This document shows, one piece after another, positions 53,084 through 61,502 of a DNA stretch of 64,000 nt (its first letter is position 1; every line of letters starts with the position of its first letter). Origin of the DNA: Lachnospiraceae bacterium OM04-12BH (GTDB taxonomy: Bacteria > Bacillota > Clostridia > Lachnospirales > Lachnospiraceae); the NCBI GenBank assembly GCA_003490145.1, contig QULQ01000004.1:211056-275055 (forward strand), read 5' to 3'. The notes beneath the pieces are model-generated. The model did not search any database. It was not told the origin of the DNA and saw nothing but the letters and a program-made list of their open reading frames with translations. Both the position numbers and the translations under genes were made by a program.

Positions 53084-54105
53084 AGCAGCTTTGGCACATG
53101 ATAGAACGGTACTACCCCTGGCTTCTGTTGCTGCTGGGCGTGGATTGCTTTTGCGCTGTCATTCTTTGGATTTCTGACATTCAGGTATTTCAAACCTTGA
53201 TCGGGTTAGTAGTTCTGACGAGCATCCTTTTGTTTTCAGCGATTCTGTTTGTACTAAACAAGAGGGAGAACACCCACATGGAACTGTTCCGAGATTTCCT
53301 CAGTGATCCTACCATCTGCAATGAAGAACGGCTGCTCAGTGCCATTAGTCAGAAAGAAGGAGAATCTGTCCGATTTTTGGCTTCGGTTTTACGGGAATAC
53401 AAAAACGAGAGTAACAATATGGCGGATGCCCTACGGGACTATGAAGAATACGTGGAGGGCTGGGCACATGAAGCGAAAACGCCCCTATCGTTGCTGACCA
53501 TGCTCTTGGATAACCGGAACGATGAAATCTCTCCTTCCCTGCAAGCAAAGCTGGATTATGTCCGCAGTCAGCTTCAGGAGGATGTCACGCAGATGCTGTA
53601 CTATGCCCGGTTGAAGAGCAGTACAAAGGATTACCGATTTGAGGATGTCAATTTGAATGACTGCTTGGGTGAAGTTCTGGAGGACTATGCCCCACTTCTT
53701 GAAGAGAAGCATTTTGTCATTCTCAACAAACTGCAATCTGAAACAGTCTATACAGACCGTAGAGGACTTCAGTTTATGTTGGGACAAATCGTTAGCAATG
53801 CCATCAAATATAGCAGCGATAGTCCCATGCTTACAATTTCCGTGATACATTCGGAGACTGCAGATATCCTTTCTGTTGAAGATAACGGCATTGGCGTAAA
53901 AAAATATAATCTGCCGTACATTTTTCAAAAGGGCTTTACCGGGGATTCTACTGACAGCAGAAAGAAGGCTACCGGTATGGGACTTTACCTGGTTAAGAAG
54001 ATGGCCGACGATCTAAATCTTCATCTGGAAGCAGCTTCCCAGTGGGGAAAGAGCTTCAAGATTGTCATCTTCTTTCCTAAATTGAGATCCAACGGAGGGA
54101 AATAA
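53080..54105 (+). CDS. BceS-type intramembrane-sensing histidine kinase
   Basis: A 341-residue kinase with two N-terminal helices (residues 14-32 and 38-60) and almost no extracellular loop, the hallmark of kinases that sense through a BceAB transporter. The H-box is WAHEAKTPLS, followed by N-box NAIKYSS, DNGIGVKKYNLPYIFQKGF and the G-box TGMGLYLVKKM. It overlaps the regulator gene by 4 nt. Confidence 0.94.
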   Translation: MKQLWHMIERYYPWLLLLLGVDCFCAVILWISDIQVFQTLIGLVVLTSILLFSAILFVLNKRENTHMELFRDFLSDPTICNEERLLSAISQKEGESVRFLASVLREYKNESNNMADALRDYEEYVEGWAHEAKTPLSLLTMLLDNRNDEISPSLQAKLDYVRSQLQEDVTQMLYYARLKSSTKDYRFEDVNLNDCLGEVLEDYAPLLEEKHFVILNKLQSETVYTDRRGLQFMLGQIVSNAIKYSSDSPMLTISVIHSETADILSVEDNGIGVKKYNLPYIFQKGFTGDSTDSRKKATGMGLYLVKKMADDLNLHLEAASQWGKSFKIVIFFPKLRSNGGK

Positions 54106-54113
54106 TATAAACA

Positions 54114-54145
54114 GAAAAACGCCCGCAGGATTTTCTCCTGCGGGC
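54114..54145 (-). terminator. Terminator of the DUF6061 gene
   Basis: GCCCGCAGGA and TCCTGCGGGC form a perfect 10-bp stem; on the minus strand it ends in GTTTTT. It may also slow transcription leaving the kinase gene. Confidence 0.75.
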
Positions 54146-54154
54146 AGCGTGTTG

Positions 54155-54403
54155 TCAGCTATCCCAAGGCTTGTATTCTGTTACAGTTTTCAAATAGGTT
54201 TCGGGATCGCCGTTCAAGATAAGGTCTGCATACTCCAAAGGAGCGTTGTAGATCAAATAATCCAGCTCTGACCGCTGATACATATTGTCAGCAATCTCGT
54301 TCTCAACGACGATAGTGTCAATCGCAATCATACTGCCGTCGCTGAATTTCACTTCCACACAGCAATTATCCATATTGTAGGCACAAGATATTAAGGTTTT
54401 CAT
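54155..54403 (-). CDS. DUF6061 family protein
   Basis: An 82-residue protein, MKTLISCAYNMDNCCVEVKF at the start and a PLEYADLILNGDPETYLKTV end. It resembles the protein at 63477-63683, which shares the I(D/A)xPLEYAxLxLDGNL-type C-terminus. Function unknown. ATG 54403 follows ATGGAGGAC. It faces the BceRS genes and ends at a shared terminator. Confidence 0.7.
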   Translation of the reverse strand: MKTLISCAYNMDNCCVEVKFSDGSMIAIDTIVVENEIADNMYQRSELDYLIYNAPLEYADLILNGDPETYLKTVTEYKPWDS

Positions 54404-54926
54404 GGTATGTCCTCCATAATTCGTAATATAAAGCGAAAATCCCGTCTGACTTCCTGTTAGAAATCAGACGGGATTTGTCCGTATGCACCCCGGAAACCGT
54501 CAGCTAACAGTTGATAAGTAAATTAGTTCCTTATCACTGTTAAGCCAAGGGCTTGCGGGTATGCGAGGTTAAAAAATAACACAAAAATAACACTCTTGCG
54601 GGGATGGGAGAGGCTTATTAGAAGCTAAAACTGTAGGGGTGGACATGGAACTTGAAGACAAGGAAAATGGGGATGTGATAGAGGGAGAGGATCAGCTGGG
54701 CTGGTCCTTTTTCAGTGGAGTTAAACTTGTCTGAGTAATATGCTACAAACAAGTTTGTGGGCTGAAAAAACCAAAATAAAAGTGCCGAAAAATACAAGAC
54801 GCAAAACATTAAGCAAACGCAATAATTAAACGCAAAATATCGAATTGATTTGACTTTTTGTGTTTTACTGAGGTATAATTTGCGTAAGATGAGGAATAAT
54901 ATTGCGAATGACAGGAGCTGATATAT
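54404..54926. other. Non-coding junction region
   Basis: It contains a hairpin AATCCCGTCTGA/TCAGACGGGATT (about 54438-54475), an inverted repeat TAACAGT-GATAAG/CTTATC-ACTGTTA (about 54505-54544), AATAACAC direct repeats near 54575-54592, a short in-frame protein remnant ending SFFSGVKLV (stop near 54734), three ACGCAA boxes (54799, 54817, 54830) and the promoter of the next gene. It looks like the edge of a mobile element. Confidence 0.5.
54850..54879 (+). promoter_or_regulatory. Promoter of the HTH-AAA-nuclease gene
   Basis: TTGACT (54850-54855), 18-nt spacer, TATAAT (54874-54879), 48 nt before the start codon. Three ACGCAA repeats lie just upstream. Confidence 0.7.
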
Positions 54927-56795
54927 ATGAAAACTTGTAAAGAAAAGGCTTTAGAGTGGAATGTTTCTCCACGTTCCGTAAATGATATGTGCAAAAAAGG
55001 AAGAATACAGGGTGCAATAAAAGAAAAAGGATCTTGGTTAATTCCAGACGACTCTCCAAAGCCAATGGATGGAAGAGTGTCTAATGGAAAATACATCAAG
55101 AAAAATATGGTTGCGAAAGCAGAAGTTAAATCATTACCAATCGGCATCTCTGACTATGTTCGTGCGCAGGAAGAATATTACTATGTCGACAAGACGTTAT
55201 TAATCAAAGAATTCTTGGATCAAAAGCCATTGGTATCTTTGTTTACGAGACCAAGGAGATTCGGAAAGACCTTGAATATGGATATGCTCAGAGTGTTCTT
55301 TGAAATATCAGATAAGAATACTAGTAAGTATTTTGCCGATAAAAATATTTGGCGATGTGGAGAAGAGTATCGTTCACATCAAGGAAAATATCCAGTCATA
55401 TTCTTAACTTTTAAGGATGTTAAATTTGATACTTGGGACGCAACAATAGATAAAATAAGGGGACTACTTCAAGAAGAGTATGGAAGACATCAAGAGCTAC
55501 TAAATAGTGATAAGCTCTCACAATATGAGAAGGAGTATTTTACAAAGATTATTAGCGCTACAGCTAATGAAGTGGAGCTTACTTCTTCGCTAGAAAGACT
55601 ATCTAAAATGCTTGCTTCACATTATGATAAGGCTCCAGTAATCATTATTGATGAATATGATACTCCGATTCAAGAGGGATACTCTAAGGATTTCTACGAT
55701 GAAATTATTGGATTCATGAGAAATTTCTTTTCAGGAGCATTTAAGGATAATAAGAATTTATCCTATGGTTTCCTAACAGGAATTTTGCGTATTGCTCAGG
55801 AAAGTATCTTTAGTGGTCTAAATAATTTAACAGTGAACTCCGTAATGGATGAAGAATACGATAGCTTTTTTGGATTTACAGAATCTGAAGTGAAAGCAAT
55901 GCTCAGTTACTATGGAGTATCAGATAAAGAGGGGGAACTTAAAGACTGGTACGATGGATATTTGTTTGGTAGCGAAGAAATATATAATCCATGGTCTGTA
56001 ATCAACTATATTTCCAAGGGATGCCTTCCTCAAGCATATTGGGTAAATACAGGAAAAAATGAAATCCTTGATGATGTACTAAGAGTGGCTACAGATGATA
56101 TTACAGAAAGATTATATGACCTTTTGCAAGGAGAAAGAGTAGTTGCAAGAATTGATCAAAATGTGGTGTATAGATCGCTTGCGGAGGATCCAGCAAATAT
56201 TTATAGCTTATTGTTGGTTGCTGGCTATTTGAAAACTCCTAAAAAGGAACTGCAAGCAGATGGTTCATATTTATGTGAAGTATCAATTCCAAATAGAGAG
56301 ATTGCAGCTGTATATAAGAGTGAAATCTTGTCACATTTCTTGCAAACTGGAGCAATTACAAGGACTACAGCAAATAAGATTGCAGAAAGTCTTTATGCCA
56401 ATGATTACAAGAAGTTGCAGAGCGCTATTGGGGAATATATGGATAAATCAATTAGCTTCTTCGATGGTGGAGCTGAAGGATTTTATCATGGTTTGATGCT
56501 AGGATTAATAGCATTAATGGATAATCAGTATAAGATTAAATCGAACCGAGAATCTGGAGATGGCAGATTTGATGTTTCTTTAATTCCAAGAGAAAAAAGG
56601 TATCCTGGTATTATTTTGGAATTAAAGTGGAAAGAAAAATTAAGCGATATTGAGCTTGAAAAATGGTCTAATGAAGCATTAAAGCAAATTGGTGAGTTGC
56701 GATACGATTCTGAAATGAAAGAGGATGGAATTACGGAAATCTTGAAGTTTGGAATTGCTTTTTCGGGGAAGAAAGTATGTGTAAGAACTGAGTAG
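54927..56795 (+). CDS. HTH-AAA-ATPase-like-PD-(D/E)XK fusion protein
   Basis: A 622-residue protein. Residues 1-50 form a MerR/excisionase-like helix-turn-helix (CKEKALEWNVSPRSVNDMCK, GRIQGAIKEKGSWLIPDD). From about residue 70 it matches the AAA-ATPase_like family (LPIGISDYVRAQEEYYYVDK, Walker A FTRPRRFGKTLNMDML, IIIDEYDTPI). The C-terminus is the DUF1703 PD-(D/E)XK nuclease (GRFDVSLIPREKRY then ILELKWKE). These are amplified in gut Firmicutes and function is unknown. The N-terminal HTH is an unusual addition. ATG 54927 follows ACAGGAG. Confidence 0.85.
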   Translation: MKTCKEKALEWNVSPRSVNDMCKKGRIQGAIKEKGSWLIPDDSPKPMDGRVSNGKYIKKNMVAKAEVKSLPIGISDYVRAQEEYYYVDKTLLIKEFLDQKPLVSLFTRPRRFGKTLNMDMLRVFFEISDKNTSKYFADKNIWRCGEEYRSHQGKYPVIFLTFKDVKFDTWDATIDKIRGLLQEEYGRHQELLNSDKLSQYEKEYFTKIISATANEVELTSSLERLSKMLASHYDKAPVIIIDEYDTPIQEGYSKDFYDEIIGFMRNFFSGAFKDNKNLSYGFLTGILRIAQESIFSGLNNLTVNSVMDEEYDSFFGFTESEVKAMLSYYGVSDKEGELKDWYDGYLFGSEEIYNPWSVINYISKGCLPQAYWVNTGKNEILDDVLRVATDDITERLYDLLQGERVVARIDQNVVYRSLAEDPANIYSLLLVAGYLKTPKKELQADGSYLCEVSIPNREIAAVYKSEILSHFLQTGAITRTTANKIAESLYANDYKKLQSAIGEYMDKSISFFDGGAEGFYHGLMLGLIALMDNQYKIKSNRESGDGRFDVSLIPREKRYPGIILELKWKEKLSDIELEKWSNEALKQIGELRYDSEMKEDGITEILKFGIAFSGKKVCVRTE

Positions 56796-56826
56796 AACAA
56801 GAATTTAGTGCAAAGGAGGCGATAGT

Positions 56827-57144
56827 ATGTTTCCAACAATTAATAAAAAAGAAACAGGTGTTAATCTTCGAAGAATTATGGATATGAGAGGAGTAAAACC
56901 AAAAGATATTCAAGAATATTTAGGATTTGGATGTGTGCAGAGTGTTTATCGATGGTTGGATGGCGTTAGTATGCCAACAGTCGATAATCTGTATGCAATT
57001 AGCAAAATGCTTCAAGTTCCTATGGATTCAATTGTTTGCGGAAATGCTGGAAGAACAAAAAGTCAAATGGATGCATGTCTTACGGATCAGGAGAGAAGAG
57101 TTTATACCTACTATAAGAAAATGAGAGAATTAAATGCAGCATAA
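56827..57144 (+). CDS. XRE-family helix-turn-helix protein
   Basis: A 105-residue regulator with a lambda-type HTH at residues 12-62 (GVNLRRIMDMRGVKPKDIQE, YRWLDGVSMPTVDNLYAISK). AAAGGAGGCG precedes ATG 56827. It follows the fusion gene by 31 nt and may regulate it. The C-terminal segment (LTDQERRVYTYYKKM) is helical. Confidence 0.85.
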   Translation: MFPTINKKETGVNLRRIMDMRGVKPKDIQEYLGFGCVQSVYRWLDGVSMPTVDNLYAISKMLQVPMDSIVCGNAGRTKSQMDACLTDQERRVYTYYKKMRELNAA

Positions 57145-57176
57145 TTTTTGAACTACAAGTTCAATGACATTACATG

Positions 57177-57226
57177 AATCCTCCCTTAGAATTATATTAA
57201 GAGATAATTTTAAGGGAGGATTTTTT
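57177..57226 (+). promoter_or_regulatory. Hairpin enclosing the ribosome site of the DIP1984-like gene
   Basis: AATCCTCCCTTA (57177-57188) pairs perfectly with TAAGGGAGGATT (57211-57222), and the stem continues inward with AATTAT/ATAATT. The 3' arm is the Shine-Dalgarno AAGGGAGG, and TTTTTT runs straight into ATG 57227. It may act as an RBS-blocking element, a terminator, or both. Confidence 0.75.
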
Positions 57227-57889
57227 ATGAGCGAAAAGATGTTAGTAACACAGGCTCTTGACGAAAGAGACCTACTAGTAAAGAAGATATCAGATAAAAT
57301 TGACAAAGCAAGTTTTGTGGATACCATAAAGCCAAATGAGGATAAAGTATATTCAAAGCGCATTGGCAAGGATGAATATGCGAAAGAAGCGGAGTCGGCA
57401 TATCAGCAGATTGTTGATTTGATTGAACGATTCCAGAAAATTGATGCAGCTATTGTTGCATCCAATGCTGAAACAGAAATCACAACATCATATGGAAAAT
57501 TCACAGTTGCTGGAGCTATTTCGCTTCGAAGCAGACTTCGTGGACTAGGAACATACGATGGAGAAGCTGATTTTGAAGGAATCCTTAAGTCTAAAATGCA
57601 GGATGAGTATAACGAGCGTGTGCGCACATGTGATCTTAAGAACAGTCAGCTTCAGAATACTGCTGAGAGCATGCGCCTTAGCATTCTCGGAAAAGACAGT
57701 AAAACAAAAGACGATAAGCCTCTTGGAGTCGTGGATGCATATGTGAAGGAAAACACAACAGAACTTGTGGATCCGCTTGATATCAAGAAAAAGATAGAGA
57801 GCCTGGAGGAAAAGAACAATACACTTTTAAAGGAATTAGATACTCAGATTAAAGTGTCTAATGCGACTACTTTGATTGAAATAGCATAA
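57227..57889 (+). CDS. DIP1984/septicolysin-like family protein
   Basis: A 220-residue, highly helical protein resembling the DIP1984 (DUF6847) family: a MLVTQALDERDLLVKKIS opening, a long central coiled region and a C-terminal helix hairpin (IKKKIESLEEKNNTLLKELD). Function unknown. The start ATG 57227 is fixed by the Shine-Dalgarno within the preceding hairpin; a longer frame from 57164 would run through that hairpin. Confidence 0.6.
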   Translation: MSEKMLVTQALDERDLLVKKISDKIDKASFVDTIKPNEDKVYSKRIGKDEYAKEAESAYQQIVDLIERFQKIDAAIVASNAETEITTSYGKFTVAGAISLRSRLRGLGTYDGEADFEGILKSKMQDEYNERVRTCDLKNSQLQNTAESMRLSILGKDSKTKDDKPLGVVDAYVKENTTELVDPLDIKKKIESLEEKNNTLLKELDTQIKVSNATTLIEIA

Positions 57890-57989
57890 AGTATTTGCCT
57901 ACATTGCGAAAATCCTAAATCTGGCTTCCCGTAACAGGGTTACGTTACAAGATAAGTATACCAATTCAGCGAAAATTGGGTTACCAATA

Positions 57990-58061
57990 TACAAAGTAGC
58001 GCAATGGGTAGCGCACATGATTTGTAATCGTGAAGTTGTAGGTTCGAATCCTATCTTTGAA
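57990..58061 (+). tRNA. tRNA-Thr(UGU)-like structure, atypical
   Basis: It folds as a cloverleaf: acceptor TACAAAG/CTTTGAA (one mismatch), D-arm GCGC-AATGGGTA-GCGC, anticodon stem CATGA/TCGTG with loop TTTGTAA (anticodon TGT), five-base variable loop, T-arm GTAGG-TTCGAAT-CCTAT. CCA is not encoded. The surrounding CCAAT/ATTGG (57984-57988 and 58065-58069) extend the helix outward. It could be a mobile-element tRNA, a decayed tRNA or a tRNA-like part of a longer RNA. Confidence 0.5.
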
Positions 58062-58358
58062 AACATTGGTTTAACAGCGATGACTGATAATCATCTCCAA
58101 TTTTAACGGTTTTGTGTCTTATTTGAACATTTAATTGTGAATTGTAAACTTTTAAATGATTGAATTGTTTTAGGTAAAATAAAAACATTGATTTAGGCAT
58201 AGAGATATGCTGAAATCCATGAAGATGGTTAAAGTGTTAAGCCAGTTGACTGAGGAATATCCACATGGCTGCAATGTGGGCAAATATTTAATGGTGGAGT
58301 CATGGCGTAAGCTATGGCTCCATTTTAAGTTAGGGATGATTTAGGGAGGAATTAAGAA
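58062..58358. other. Leader-like region before the 60-residue ORF
   Basis: It holds a 45-codon frame (58208-58345) with a weak ribosome site, a hairpin CCACAT/ATGTGG near 58260-58278, and a second hairpin GGAGTCATGGC-GTAA-GCTATGGCTCC followed by ATTTTAAG near 58296-58330 that could act as an attenuator for the next gene. Confidence 0.4.
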
Positions 58359-58541
58359 ATGGCAAGAGAAATCAGTAGAATAGAGCCAATGCTTGATGAA
58401 TTCAGGAAATTATGGGAAAAATATCCGGATTTAAGATTTGGACAGTTGGTTTGTAACATTGTGCCAGAAAATCAATTGTTCTATGTGGAGGATGACATTA
58501 TGCTAGAGAGAATTCAAGATTGGGAGAAGAATAGAAGGTGA
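58359..58541 (+). CDS. Small conserved-looking hypothetical protein
   Basis: A 60-residue acidic protein, MAREISRIEPMLDEFRKLWE at the start, then YPDLRFGQLVCNI and FYVEDDIMLERI. GGGAGGAATTAAGAA gives a strong ribosome site for ATG 58359. The compact pattern suggests a genuine small protein; no function recognised. Its end abuts the IS3 fragment. Confidence 0.6.
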   Translation: MAREISRIEPMLDEFRKLWEKYPDLRFGQLVCNIVPENQLFYVEDDIMLERIQDWEKNRR

Positions 58542-58551
58542 AAGCTATGAT

Positions 58552-59100
58552 TTACATAACAGGAGATAACTGTAGATACTTCCATAGTGTCTGCAAGAGT
58601 CCAGGCAATGATTTTTCTGGCATACAAGTCCATAACGCAGTTAAGGTATGCAAAACCATCCTGCGTCCAGATATAAGTGATATCTGTGCACCAGACAGCG
58701 TTAGGACGTTCATGATTAAACTGTTCATTGAGAATGTTGTGGAGTTCCATGCTAAAATCAGAATCTCTGGTGGTAGTAGTCCGCGGTTTGGTCCACTGGG
58801 CACGAATGCCCATTTCACGCATGTATTTACCTACGGTGCGCTGACTGATGGTTTCACCAGATTTACGTAGTTCCTGAGCAATTTTAGGGTCACCGTAATT
58901 CTGTTTTGAATAATCATATATTTTCTGGATTTCCTTTTTAACAGCATCTTTTCGCTGACGGGAAGTAGATACCTTTCGATGAAGAAAGGATCTGTATCCA
59001 GAGCGGGACACGCCTAAAAATTTCAGCATTCCGGAGATAGAGACGCGGCGTCCGGTTACTTTGGCAGCCTCTACCTTTGCAGAATCTTTATGCGATAAAA
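58552..59100 (-). pseudogene. IS3-family transposase (orfB) fragment
   Basis: About 175 residues of an IS3-type transposase: the N-terminal HTH_21 region (GVSRSGYRSFLHRK, YGDPKIAQELRKSG, VGKYMREMGIRAQW) and the start of the rve domain with the first catalytic Asp in VWCTDITYIW. It breaks off after YARKIIAWTLADTMEVSTVI; the second Asp and the Glu are missing, and orfA is absent. It is inactive and abuts the AraC-type gene at its other end. Confidence 0.85.
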
Positions 59101-59960
59101 GAAAAGTGCCAGCACGGATCCATTCAGGTTCCATACAGTTGCTATGACTGCGGTATACCGGATTATTTTATGAGTGTACCGCTGCACTGGCACAGTGAAA
59201 TGGAATTAAATTACATAAAATCTGGAAATGTTTTTTTCAAATACGAGGATCAGACCATCTCTGCCAAACCGGGAGACATCTTTCTGATCCAGCCCAACGT
59301 CCTTCATGCTATCATGTCGGATGAGCACAGCTCTTTTTTTATGATACCATTGTTTTTCATCAGAATATGCTGGTGGGAAGTTACGATGACCGTTGTTATA
59401 CAGATATTCTGCTGCCGATCTTTTCTTCCAGACGAAGAGTTCTGGTCCCTGTATCTCAGGAACCCCCGGGGTATCATGAACTCCATGATTCGGTCCGGAC
59501 TATTATGCAGTGTGCACACAAAAATCTTGCAACGTCTGATCTGTTACTGAAAAGCGAACTGCTTCGCTTATTTTATCTGCTGGCATCGACACCGGGACTC
59601 TGCACCGAACACACGGTTTCGACAGAATCCCGGATGACCGAAACACTTCGGCCTGTTCTCACTTATATACAGAAACATCATTCTGAATCTGTCACCATAG
59701 AGCAGCTGGCAAAGATCGCTCATATGAGCAGCAGTTACTTTATGAGCTGTTTCAAACAGAATTTCGGTCTCGGAGCCATTGAATATCTGAATCAGGTACG
59801 TATCCGATCAGCATGCGACCTTCTGCGCAATACGGATCGCAGTATCTCCGACATTGCTTTCGATACCGGATTTCATAACCTTTCAAATTTCAATCGACAG
59901 TTTCGCACCAAGGTAGGATGTTTTCCTCAGACTTACCGAAAAGAATCCGTTCTTTCCTGA
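59077..59960 (+). pseudogene. AraC-family regulator with frameshift
   Basis: Two overlapping frames make one AraC protein: an N-terminal cupin (PLHWHSEMELNYIKSGNVFF, GDIFLIQPNVLHAI) and a C-terminal double HTH (VTIEQLAKIAHMSSSYFMSC, NTDRSISDIAFDTGFHNLSN). They are separated by a one-base loss in a T7 run at 59334-59340; eight T would restore SSFFYDTIVFHQNM. The 5' end is cut by the IS3 fragment, so the true start is gone. Its 3' end overlaps the convergent MATE gene by 28 nt. Confidence 0.85.
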
Positions 59961-61270
59961 TAGATCCAGTAAGTGATCATCAACATGATCCAGGCGCCGA
60001 TCCAGGCAGATACTTCTGCCAGAGCAACACCACGAAAAGCCAGATATGGAGTCAGCAGCTTTACCATGACCACTCGAAGAGACACTTCCAGGACTCCTGA
60101 AAGCATCGGAACAAACGTATGTCCCATGCCCTGACACCCGTTGCGGAACACAAACAGCCATCCCAGAGGAAACAGACAGATGCCTGTAACCGCCAGAAAA
60201 TCTCTTGTGTAAGAAATAATCGACGCATCATTCAACATGAAAGAAGTCAGAAACTCAGGAATACACAGCAACATCAAAGCCAGTGGAATATTTATCAGGA
60301 TCGTCAGGATAACTCCTTCCCGGATACCGGTACGTATCCGCTCCTTTTTTCCGGCACCATAATTCTGTCCCACAAAAGTAAGAAGTGCCAGGCCCACTGT
60401 ATTTGCCGGCTGTTCAAAAAGACTGAGGATCTTGGTGCATGCCGCATAGGCAGCCACATAGCTTGTTCCCATATTGTTGACAAATGTCTGCAATACCATT
60501 CCACCCACTGCAGTGACAGAATTCATAACGGCAACAGGCAGACCTTTCAATGTCAGTCTTTTGATGATTACACTCTGTGGTTTCCAGTCCGTTTTTTTCG
60601 GGATCAGATTTTTTTCCCTTCCTATGTAGTAACAGCAGTAAAGCGCAGACAGAACCTGTGCCAGAACAGTGGCTAACGCTGCGCCAAAAACACCCATATG
60701 CAGCGGAAAAACGAATAACAGATCCATCAGAACATTAGAAATGGCGGAAATTATCATTGCAACCAGAGGCACCCGGCTGTTTCCGACGGAACGCAGAAGT
60801 GTCATGGCAAAATTATTAAAAATTGTAATGGTGTTTCCCACAAGAATTGTTCCGAAATATTGCAGTGTTTCCGTCATCAGATCTTCCGGTGTATGGAGAA
60901 ATGTAAATAATTGCCGCATGAAGGCCAGACTTACCACTGTGATCACAATCCCAATAGCCAGACAGATCCAGACAGACATTGCCAGCTCCTTACGAAGTTT
61001 TTCATAATTGCCACTTCCAAAAGACTGAGAAATACAGATTCCCAATCCTCCTGTCAGCCCAATTGCGAAACCAATGATCAGAAAATGTACGGAACCGGTA
61101 TTTCCGACTGCTGCAAGTGCCGTATCGCCAATTCCTTTTCCCACCACCATAGAGTCTGCAAAGCTGTATAACTGCTGAAACAGATTTCCTGCCAGGATTG
61201 GCAGAAAAAACTGTACCAGTAAACGCATGCAGTTTCCCTGCGTCATATCATTTGTCGTGTTCTTACCCAT
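59933..61270 (-). CDS. MATE-family efflux transporter
   Basis: A 445-residue, 12-helix exporter of drugs or metabolites driven by H+ or Na+. Typical features: LPILAGNLFQQLYSFADSMV near the start, VGNTGSVHFLIIGFAIGLTG, a repeat of the same pattern in the second half (LPVAVMNSVTAVGGMVLQTF, NTVGLALLTFVGQNYGAG). ATG 61270 (minus strand) follows AGGAGG. It is convergent with the broken AraC-type regulator, which probably once controlled it. Confidence 0.93.
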   Translation of the reverse strand: MGKNTTNDMTQGNCMRLLVQFFLPILAGNLFQQLYSFADSMVVGKGIGDTALAAVGNTGSVHFLIIGFAIGLTGGLGICISQSFGSGNYEKLRKELAMSVWICLAIGIVITVVSLAFMRQLFTFLHTPEDLMTETLQYFGTILVGNTITIFNNFAMTLLRSVGNSRVPLVAMIISAISNVLMDLLFVFPLHMGVFGAALATVLAQVLSALYCCYYIGREKNLIPKKTDWKPQSVIIKRLTLKGLPVAVMNSVTAVGGMVLQTFVNNMGTSYVAAYAACTKILSLFEQPANTVGLALLTFVGQNYGAGKKERIRTGIREGVILTILINIPLALMLLCIPEFLTSFMLNDASIISYTRDFLAVTGICLFPLGWLFVFRNGCQGMGHTFVPMLSGVLEVSLRVVMVKLLTPYLAFRGVALAEVSAWIGAWIMLMITYWIYQERTDSFR

Positions 61271-61365
61271 TATGTTACCTCCTGATGTCTAAACGGTACT
61301 CTCCAAATACTGTCTGCTTTTAGCCAGTATTTTACTACTGAAATGATACTTTTTCTATGACATTA

Positions 61366-61470
61366 CTATGCTGAAATATTAGCAGAAAGTTTCTTGTTTA
61401 AATTTTTTATGATGTTTTCAGAGTTATCTTTTGAATAATATCTCATTTTTGCTGCCGATAAATAGTCCAT
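61366..61470 (-). CDS. Small 34-residue ORF with strong Shine-Dalgarno
   Basis: Minus-strand frame MDYLSAAKMRYYSKDNSENI, then a Lys/Asn-rich end. GAGGAGG lies 7 nt upstream of ATG 61470. It may be a microprotein or the stub of a gene cut by the neighbouring IS21-type element whose left end begins near 61503. Confidence 0.4.
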   Translation of the reverse strand: MDYLSAAKMRYYSKDNSENIIKNLNKKLSANISA

Positions 61471-61502
61471 AATAATACCTCCTCTTCAAAATTAATTCTA
61501 TT

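Larger units (their letters stand above)
39890..54150. mobile_element. Integrative mobilizable element with serine recombinase, MobV relaxase and BceAB-RS cargo
   Basis: A coherent block: site-specific recombinase, TnpW-like protein, relaxase with oriT, HTH protein, helicase and primase on the minus strand, then DUF6076, hypothetical, sigma-like, ABC transporter and two-component genes on the plus strand. The left end lies just after the recombinase stop, next to the third LMW-PTP fragment. The right end was not found as a repeat; it is placed after the histidine kinase by gene content only. Confidence 0.65.
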
